This document shows, piece by piece, positions 5,180 through 5,786 of a stretch of DNA of 5,786 nt. The notes under the pieces are model-generated. The model was not told the origin of the DNA. It saw nothing but the letters and a program-made list of their open reading frames with translations, and did not search any database. The position numbers were made by a program, and so were the translations under genes. Source of the stretch: Pedosphaera sp. (GTDB lineage Bacteria > Verrucomicrobiota > Verrucomicrobiae > Limisphaerales > Pedosphaeraceae); the NCBI GenBank assembly GCA_028293265.1, contig JAQGPB010000434.1, forward strand, positions 1 to 5,786, in the 5' to 3' direction. Each line of letters starts with the position of its first letter. The first letter of the stretch is position 1.

Positions 5180-5786
5180 ATGAAGCCGCAATCCCCCATC
5201 TCAATCCCCGTCCTAATGTGTTGTCTGGTCCTGCTGGCAACAGTCGCACCTGCGGCAGAATGGCCCCAATGGCGCGGCCCGGACCGCACCGGACGGGTTC
5301 CCACCGATCCCTCCGTGCCGACCACAATTCCGGCAGAGCCGAAACGAGTCTGGCAGTTGGAAATTGGCGGCGGCTTTTCATCGCCCGTGGTATCGAGCAA
5401 CCGCCTGGTTTATCTCGACGGCCAGGACAAACAGGAGGTCGCGCACCTGATTGACGCCGGCAGCGGCAAAGAAATTTGGCGCACAGCTTACGCCGATCTG
5501 TTCGAGGACGAGTGGGGACCGGGACCGCGCAGCACCCCCATCATTGATGACGACCGCGTTTACGCCCAATCGTGCAGCGGTGAATTTCGTTGCCTGAACC
5601 TCGCTGATGGGAAAACGATCTGGGGGATTAATTTCGACAAGGATTTCGGCGTGAAATTCCTCGGCAGCAAGGCGCGGGAAGGCACGGCCAGCCGCCGTGG
5701 CAACAACGGCTGCGCGGTGATTGACGGCGAGAACATCATCGTGCCCGTTGGCTCAACGGACGGCGCAACCATCGTCTGTTTCAACA
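5180..5786 (+). CDS. Secreted PQQ-like beta-propeller repeat protein (3' end outside window)
   Basis: Partial gene; 202 codons are visible and the frame is open at the window edge. Residues 1-26 form a signal peptide: a short basic start (MK), a hydrophobic core (VLMCCLVLLATVA) and likely cleavage after APAA. The mature protein starts EWPQWRGPDRTG, a typical beginning of secreted PQQ-like propeller proteins of Planctomycetota and Verrucomicrobiota. Blade-closing motifs follow: LIDAGSGKEIW (90-100) and CLNLADGKTIW (138-148), matching the [L]xDxxxGKxxW pattern of PQQ/BamB-like blades. Their seven- or eight-bladed folds act in the periplasm or at the cell surface. PQQ binding cannot be judged from this part, and BamB function is not implied. 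The ATG at 5180 is the first in frame after a stop at 5144-5146, and no Shine-Dalgarno sequence precedes it. The upstream 400 bp carry several short repeat arrays. The neighbouring feo operon is divergent. Confidence 0.9.
   Translation, partial: MKPQSPISIPVLMCCLVLLATVAPAAEWPQWRGPDRTGRVPTDPSVPTTIPAEPKRVWQLEIGGGFSSPVVSSNRLVYLDGQDKQEVAHLIDAGSGKEIWRTAYADLFEDEWGPGPRSTPIIDDDRVYAQSCSGEFRCLNLADGKTIWGINFDKDFGVKFLGSKAREGTASRRGNNGCAVIDGENIIVPVGSTDGATIVCFN

Overview
The window looks like chromosomal DNA from a verrucomicrobial-type bacterium (Pedosphaera-like Verrucomicrobiota; Planctomycetota is less likely). This placement is an inference. It rests on a secreted beta-propeller protein whose mature N-terminus begins WPQWRGPDRTG, a style common in that superphylum, on intergenic DNA packed with short dispersed palindromes and degenerate tandem repeats, and on genes that almost all lack a Shine-Dalgarno sequence. 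No rRNA, tRNA, CRISPR array or complete transposon was seen.

Layout. On the minus strand, 6-590 encodes an ECF-type sigma factor. Next, 591-1024 is non-coding and carries four 17-nt hairpins plus a longer imperfect palindrome. The core of the window is a ferrous iron uptake operon on the minus strand. In transcription order it has a cysteine-rich FeoA-domain protein (4017-3721), a canonical FeoA (3712-3473) and a full-length FeoB (3283-1025). A promoter-like sequence overlapped by a Fur-box-like palindrome (4027-4055) sits directly in front of the first gene. The 189-bp gap between feoA and feoB is filled by a dispersed-type palindrome and a short heptamer run.

Upstream, 4018-5179 is about 1.16 kb with no convincing gene. 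It holds a 110-bp MITE-like element with 26-bp imperfect terminal inverted repeats (4143-4252). It also holds two separate arrays with an exact 10-bp period (4801-4843 and 4910-4959), a heptamer array (5011-5045) and another small palindrome (5099-5112). On the plus strand, 5180 to the window edge is the 5' part of a secreted PQQ-like beta-propeller protein.

FeoB is the Fe(II) permease, with a cytosolic G-protein domain and a membrane Gate domain; the two FeoA proteins are its small SH3-like cytosolic partners. The candidate Fur site suggests repression when iron is sufficient. The sigma factor and the beta-propeller protein have no visible functional tie to iron uptake. The least explained material is the repeat-rich spacer DNA: the phased 10-bp arrays and the recurrent 7-bp-stem, 3-nt-loop hairpin design in both palindrome elements.
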